A stretch of 64,000 nt of DNA, taken from assembly GCA_964557375.1 (NCBI GenBank), contig CAZKZZ010000001.1, positions 30,842 through 94,841 on the forward strand, written 5' to 3'. Each line of letters starts with the position of its first letter. The stretch's first letter is position 1. The translations under genes and the position numbers were made by a program. This DNA is from CAZKZZ01 sp964557375 (GTDB taxonomy: Bacteria; Spirochaetota; Spirochaetia; SPDA01; CAZJBZ01). The notes under the pieces were generated by a model, which saw only the letters and a list, made by a program, of their open reading frames with translations, searched no databases and had not been told where the DNA came from. Below, piece after piece: positions 60,125 to 64,000 of the stretch.

Positions 60125-61012
60125 ATGCTTTTAGACACATTTGGAATCCTGTTCCCGATTTTTCTCATTGCTGCCGCGGGTTTTCTCTTTACCAAGTTCT
60201 TCTCACTTTCGATAGAAACGCTCGTACGCATTGTAACTGACCTGTTTATGCCTATATTGGTCTTCTATTCCCTGTATATGTCCGATGTCGCACCGCGCAC
60301 CATTGCCAGTTTGGCCGGTGTAACCAGCTTCGTCGTGTTCGCTCTCGTAATTCTTGCAGCCGGATACAGTAAGCTGTTCAAAATTGATCCGAAATATTTT
60401 ATTCCGCCTATTATCTTTATGAACTCAGGATTTCTCGGTATTCCGCTGATGAAATTGTGGGGCGGCATTGCTCCCATGAACTACATCGTAGTGTATGACC
60501 AGATACAAACGATCTACATCTTTACTTTAGGGATCCTTATCGTTACAGGCGGTTTTTCTACAAAAGGCTTCAAAGAGATGGTCAAATCTCCTATGCTCTG
60601 GGCGATTGTGGCCGGGTTCCTGTTTAATTTTCTCGCTGTCCCTATTCCGGATTTTCTCCTGCGTACCCTCGACTTCGGCGGCTCCGCGGCAGGCCCTCTT
60701 TCCATTTTCGCGTTGGGAGCGTCGCTCAACATGAGAAAGTTCACCCTCGATATCCATCTCGTTGCTGCTCTTCTACTCCGCACCGTGGGCGGGTTTCTCG
60801 TCGGCTGGCTCGGGTGCATTCTGTTCAATATAACCGGGCCCGTAAAAACGGTTGTCCTTGTCGCTTCTATGCTTCCTTCAGCAGTACTCTCATTCGTGCT
60901 CCCGGAACGGTACGGTGTCAAGGCTGATTTCCCCGGTGCCGTAGTATTGATATCAACAGTAATCGGTGTTTTTACCATTCCGATTGCCTTCTGGCTCGCA
61001 TCACTTCTGTAG
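60125..61012 (+). CDS. AEC (auxin efflux carrier) family permease
   Basis: A 295-residue inner-membrane permease with about ten hydrophobic segments, the AEC/bile-acid-type fold (DTFGILFPIFLIAAAGFLF at the start; MNSGFLGIPLMKLWGG near residue 99; LPSAVLSFVLPERYGV near 258). Members export or exchange small organic acids. The ATG at 60125 is taken as start since members begin just before the first helix; an earlier in-frame TTG at 60086 would add 13 residues. Confidence 0.85.
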   Translation: MLLDTFGILFPIFLIAAAGFLFTKFFSLSIETLVRIVTDLFMPILVFYSLYMSDVAPRTIASLAGVTSFVVFALVILAAGYSKLFKIDPKYFIPPIIFMNSGFLGIPLMKLWGGIAPMNYIVVYDQIQTIYIFTLGILIVTGGFSTKGFKEMVKSPMLWAIVAGFLFNFLAVPIPDFLLRTLDFGGSAAGPLSIFALGASLNMRKFTLDIHLVAALLLRTVGGFLVGWLGCILFNITGPVKTVVLVASMLPSAVLSFVLPERYGVKADFPGAVVLISTVIGVFTIPIAFWLASLL

Positions 61013-61022
61013 GTGCAATTAC

Positions 61023-61060
61023 ATTGACGAATGTCAAATTGACTAATGTCAAATTGACAC
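61023..61060. repeat. Two and a half tandem 15-bp palindromic repeats
   Basis: ATTGACGAATGTCAA, ATTGACTAATGTCAA, then ATTGACAC. Each unit is nearly palindromic (TTGAC and GTCAA). They lie just after the AEC gene stop, and the last half-unit gives the TTGACA -35 of the next gene, so they may be operator sites. Confidence 0.65.
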
Positions 61061-61082
61061 AGCTGGGCCGAGGTGATACTAT
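61054..61082 (+). promoter_or_regulatory. Promoter of the 77-residue gene, likely leaderless
   Basis: TTGACA (61054-61059), 17 bp, and TACTAT (61077-61082) preceded by TGA. The ATG at 61089 is 6 nt from the -10. Confidence 0.5.
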
Positions 61083-61088
61083 GCTGCC

Positions 61089-61322
61089 ATGCCGAGATTT
61101 AACACGTTTTATTATCTGGTCGACAGATTGGATAATGAAAATGCTCCGGTAATACGGAAGAGCCTAAAAATTGTACCCGAAGTCAATGCTGTAGAAATCA
61201 GTCCGTCCCAGGGGCTCATCGAGGTCCAGGCGAAGCGGGATATCGAACCACAGGTCAAAATGGCCTGTGAGGTTGCGGGAGCATTGTTTCGAACACGGGT
61301 AAAGAAAAAAGAGTTGCTCTAA
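61089..61322 (+). CDS. Small protein with HMA-like alpha/beta pattern
   Basis: A 77-residue protein starting MPRFNTFYYLVDRL. The predicted beta-alpha-beta pattern (IRKSLKIVPEVNAVEISPSQGLIEVQAKRDI) resembles the heavy-metal-associated fold, but there is no CxxC metal motif. I do not know its function. It stands alone between the AEC permease gene and the convergent tyrS. Confidence 0.65.
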   Translation: MPRFNTFYYLVDRLDNENAPVIRKSLKIVPEVNAVEISPSQGLIEVQAKRDIEPQVKMACEVAGALFRTRVKKKELL

Positions 61323-61327
61323 CAACC

Positions 61328-62566
61328 TTATTCCGTAATCTCGATTCTATAATACCTTTTTTTCCCTGCACGCAGCATCAGCTCACCTTCCTCTAACCAG
61401 GAGTTATCAATGACCGTATTAGGATCGTCCACTTTTTTATCGTTGATTTTCGCTCCTCCCTGGGCAATGAGCCTGCGTGCCTCACTGTTGGAACCGCAGA
61501 GATCAGTTTTTGAGAACAGCTCTAAAACTCCTATTCCCGATGTAAGCTCATTGAGCGGCAGAGTAATCGAGGGGATGGCGGAGCCGCTCCCGGTACCGGG
61601 AGCCCCACCGAACGCGGCCTTTGATGCTTCCAACGCTTTTCCGGCCTCTTCTTCACCATGAACGATTTTGGTCAATTCGAATGCCAGCACCTCTTTGGCC
61701 CGGTTTATCTCCTGGTCGCGCAGTTTACCGAGCTCCCGAATCTCGTCGGCCGGAAGGAAGGTGTAGAAGAAGAGAAACTTCTCCACATCCGCGTCCGGGA
61801 CGTTACGCCAGTACTGAAAAAACTCGTAAGGCGAGATCACCTCGGGATCCAAAAACAGAGCGCCCTTCTCCGTTTTTCCCATTTTCTTGCCGTCGGCACG
61901 GGTAACGAGAGGAAACGTCAGACCGATCGCCTCTTCTCCCCGGACCCGCCGGATAAGATCGGCCCCGGAGACGATGTTCCCCCACTGGTCGTCCCCGCCG
62001 ATCTGCAGTTTACAGCCGTATTTTTCGTTTAATACCAGAAAATCGTACGACTGGAGGAGCTGATAGTTGAACTCGATAAAAGAGAGGCCTGTCTCGAGCC
62101 GCATCTTGTATGTCTCGAAACTGAGCATCCGATTGACGGAGAAATGTCTTCCGATGTCCCTGAGGAATTCGATATAATTCAGCTCCGCAAGCCAATCCGC
62201 GTTGTCCACCATCATGGCGTTTCCGTCGGCAAAATCGATAAACCGGGAGATCTGTTTCTTGATCGATTCGGCGTTTGCCTTTATCTGATCTATGGAGAGC
62301 ATTTTTCTCATCTCAGTCTTCCCCGACGGGTCTCCGATCCTTGCCGTACCTCCTCCCACCAACGCTATCGGTTTATGCCCGGCCTGCTGCAAATGGGCCA
62401 TTGCGAACAGGGGAATCAAATGGCCTGCATGGAGGCTCGGTCCGGTAGGGTCGAATCCGCAATAAAAAGGGACAACCTCCCCTGAGAGATAGGTTTCCAG
62501 CTGCTCGAGGTTGGAACACTGCTTGAGAAATCCCCGTTCCCGGAGTACATCCAATCCTTTACTCAT
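61328..62566 (-). CDS. tyrS: Tyrosyl-tRNA synthetase
   Basis: A 412-residue class I synthetase that charges tRNA-Tyr. The HIGH-type motif is HAGHL near residue 47, the KMSKS-type motif is KKMGKT near 232, and a C-terminal S4 RNA-binding domain begins near 345 (SNSEARRLIAQGGAKIN). The Tyr pocket region FIEFNYQLLQSYDF and GGDDQWGNI are typical. It overlaps glyS by 4 bp. Confidence 0.97.
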   Translation of the reverse strand: MSKGLDVLRERGFLKQCSNLEQLETYLSGEVVPFYCGFDPTGPSLHAGHLIPLFAMAHLQQAGHKPIALVGGGTARIGDPSGKTEMRKMLSIDQIKANAESIKKQISRFIDFADGNAMMVDNADWLAELNYIEFLRDIGRHFSVNRMLSFETYKMRLETGLSFIEFNYQLLQSYDFLVLNEKYGCKLQIGGDDQWGNIVSGADLIRRVRGEEAIGLTFPLVTRADGKKMGKTEKGALFLDPEVISPYEFFQYWRNVPDADVEKFLFFYTFLPADEIRELGKLRDQEINRAKEVLAFELTKIVHGEEEAGKALEASKAAFGGAPGTGSGSAIPSITLPLNELTSGIGVLELFSKTDLCGSNSEARRLIAQGGAKINDKKVDDPNTVIDNSWLEEGELMLRAGKKRYYRIEITE

Positions 62567-63909
62567 CCCTGTCTCCTGTAGTTACGAATTTCTTTCCGAA
62601 TGGTCTCCGCAATTGCGTCTTTAGCCACCCGTATTTGCTCCATGCTGTCTCGAAAGCGCAGGGTCACAGTGTTGTCTTCTTTGGTGTCATAATCGACCGT
62701 TACACAGTAAGGGGTCCCCGCTTCGTCCTGTCTTCTGTAACGCCTTCCGATAGCACCGGACTGATCGTAAAACGTAGAAAAATCGTGCCGCAATTCCTTC
62801 TCGATCTCTCGAGCAATTTCGGGAAGTCCGTCCTTTTTCACCAGCGGGAATACGCTGACAGTAATCGGAGCGATTGAGGGATGAAACCGCATGACGACCC
62901 TGCTCTCCTTCTCATCTATCACCTCTTCCTCGTACGCGTCCGCTAATGCGGTGAGTACTGTCCGGGTAAGACCCGCGGAGGTTTCGATTATGTAGGGGAT
63001 AAAACGCTCCTTAGTACCGTCATCGAGATAGGTAAGGTCCTTACCGGAGAACTCAGCGTGCCGTTTGAGGTCATAATCGGTCCGGTTGTGTATACCTTCC
63101 AGTTCGTTCCAGCCGAAGGGAAACTCGTATTCGATGTCGAACGCCTTTTTCGCGTAGTGGGCCAGTTCGTCTTCTCCATGCTGATGGAACCGCAATTTGT
63201 TCTCCCGGATACCCAATTTTTTGTAGTATTCCCACCGTTCCTGTTTCCAGTAATCAAACCACTTTTCATCTTCGCTCGGATGAACGAAGAACTGCATCTC
63301 CATCTGTTCGAACTCACAGGTGCGAAAAATAAAGTTCTTTGTAGTAATCTCGTTTCGAAAAGCTTTACCCACCTGGGCAATACCGAAGGGAATTTTCAGC
63401 CTCCCGGTCTGCAGGACATTCTTATAGTTGACATAGATACCTTGGGCGGTTTCCGGACGGAGGTAAACCACAGACCCTGAACTCTCCACCGCACCGAGAT
63501 GTGTCTTGAACATCAGATTAAACTGCCTCGGTTCAGTGAGTTCTCCGCCGCATTCGGGACAGGTCCGTGAAGTCCTGTTCTCATCAGGAATAGCGTCTTC
63601 GCGAAACCGCTGCTTGCACTTCTTACAATCGACAAGGGGGTCGGAAAAATTCTCTACATGGCCGGAGGCTTCCCACACCCGGGGATGCATCATGATGGCC
63701 GCATCTATTCCCACGATATTATCGTAGAGCTGGGTCATCTCCCGCCACCAGAACTCTTTGATGTTGTTCTTGAGCTCGACCCCCATGGGACCGTAATCCC
63801 AAGCGGACCCCAGTCCGCCGTAGATCTCACTCGATTGAAACACGAACCCCCGCCTCTTACACAGGGAGACCAGTTTTTCCATTGTTACCGTTGTTGCCGA
63901 TTCAGCCAT
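62563..63909 (-). CDS. glyS: Glycyl-tRNA synthetase, alpha2 type
   Basis: A 448-residue class II synthetase of the single-chain (alpha2) type, found in spirochaetes, mycoplasmas, Thermus and eukaryotes, in contrast to the alpha2beta2 enzyme of most bacteria. Motif 1 region is IVGIDAAIMMHPRVWEASGH; a zinc site is formed by CKKCKQRF and CPECGG; motif 2 is RTCEFEQMEMQFF; motif 3 lies near ETSAGLTRTVLTAL; the anticodon-binding domain is C-terminal. It is the first gene of a two-gene operon with tyrS. Confidence 0.97.
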   Translation of the reverse strand: MAESATTVTMEKLVSLCKRRGFVFQSSEIYGGLGSAWDYGPMGVELKNNIKEFWWREMTQLYDNIVGIDAAIMMHPRVWEASGHVENFSDPLVDCKKCKQRFREDAIPDENRTSRTCPECGGELTEPRQFNLMFKTHLGAVESSGSVVYLRPETAQGIYVNYKNVLQTGRLKIPFGIAQVGKAFRNEITTKNFIFRTCEFEQMEMQFFVHPSEDEKWFDYWKQERWEYYKKLGIRENKLRFHQHGEDELAHYAKKAFDIEYEFPFGWNELEGIHNRTDYDLKRHAEFSGKDLTYLDDGTKERFIPYIIETSAGLTRTVLTALADAYEEEVIDEKESRVVMRFHPSIAPITVSVFPLVKKDGLPEIAREIEKELRHDFSTFYDQSGAIGRRYRRQDEAGTPYCVTVDYDTKEDNTVTLRFRDSMEQIRVAKDAIAETIRKEIRNYRRQG

Positions 63910-63949
63910 GTATCTTCCTTCCTTATCTTCCTACGCCTTTACATATGGG

Positions 63950-63979
63950 GACTTCTAAAAACTGCAGTTTTTAGAAGTC
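63950..63979. repeat. Perfect 30-bp palindrome upstream of glyS
   Basis: GACTTCTAAAAACTG at 63950-63964 is followed directly by its exact reverse complement to 63979, centre CTGCAG. It lies 40 bp upstream of the glyS start. It could be a dispersed repeat, a bidirectional terminator with A/T-rich arms, or an operator. The rest of 63910-64000 shows nothing else. Confidence 0.7.
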
Positions 63980-64000
63980 TACTACCTTTCAATGGATGTT

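Noticed and set aside
63910..64000. T-box leader ahead of glyS
   Set aside because: The upstream stretch in the window has no T-box consensus or specifier loop that I can see, and T-boxes are mainly a feature of Gram-positive bacteria.

Overview
The window looks like a chromosomal segment of a free-living, anaerobic, diderm bacterium, most probably a spirochaete (Spirochaetota). This is an inference from gene content: a TrpR/YerC-type small regulator, an alpha2-type glycyl-tRNA synthetase, a DhnA-type class I aldolase, a ferredoxin-linked 2-oxoacid oxidoreductase, TIR-like/ankyrin and WD40 proteins, and lipoprotein and outer-membrane-type proteins. Genes are tightly packed, no intergenic gap reaches 300 bp, and I saw no tRNA, rRNA, CRISPR array or insertion sequence. 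One run of 100 N (3065-3164) is an assembly gap inside dnaE2.

Layout. 1-11.3 kb (minus strand): a membrane protein cut by the window edge, a TIR-like/ankyrin protein, a DnaE2-type polymerase with a degenerate PHP domain, a TrpR-like regulator, a large protein of unknown function, and a coupled set of WD40 propeller protein, pyridoxal kinase and HAD phosphatase. 11.4-18.5 kb: a 2-oxoacid:ferredoxin oxidoreductase operon (with the TPP and gamma subunits fused), panB, a P1-family peptidase, panE and an M20 peptidase. 18.6-23.2 kb: a complete branched-chain amino acid type ABC transporter (livGFHMK), with a clear promoter and terminator. 23.3-26.9 kb: glycosyltransferase, UPF0104 flippase-like protein, SanA/YdcF-like protein and an Sfp-type phosphopantetheinyl transferase.

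27.1-41.6 kb is the most interesting region. A run of twelve minus-strand genes combines three sphingolipid-type enzymes (an alpha-oxoamine synthase like serine palmitoyltransferase, a 3-ketosphinganine reductase homologue and a GNAT protein resembling bacterial ceramide synthase) with a type II fatty-acid set (malonyl transferase, ketosynthase, ketoreductase, dehydratase, FabL/FabI-like enoyl reductase) and a complete polyketide beta-branching cassette (AcpK-like carrier protein, HMG-CoA-synthase-like enzyme, PksH-like and PksI-like crotonases). A second ketosynthase, a radical SAM enzyme and a nitroreductase converge on it. My reading is that the locus builds a dedicated, probably methyl-branched acyl-ACP, condenses it with an amino acid and N-acylates the product to a sphingolipid-like molecule. 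I know of no described pathway with this combination.

41.6-64 kb: a likely outer-membrane barrel protein, ilvBN, an M16 protease, a D,D-carboxypeptidase and a thioredoxin-thioredoxin reductase fusion. Next is a possible RiPP unit: an ArsM-like methyltransferase, a 31-residue cysteine-containing peptide and a radical SAM/SPASM enzyme, with a strong hairpin between the last two. Then come an adenylate/guanylate cyclase, an unusual pair of half-size GDT1-family transporters (one fused to a ferritin-like domain), a ferredoxin, FbaB aldolase, a PAS protein, a TauT/NitT-type binding protein, an AEC permease, and tyrS-glyS. Several genes have a -10 box 6-7 nt before the start codon and no Shine-Dalgarno, suggesting leaderless transcripts. 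Short tandem palindromes sit at the 3' ends of several genes.
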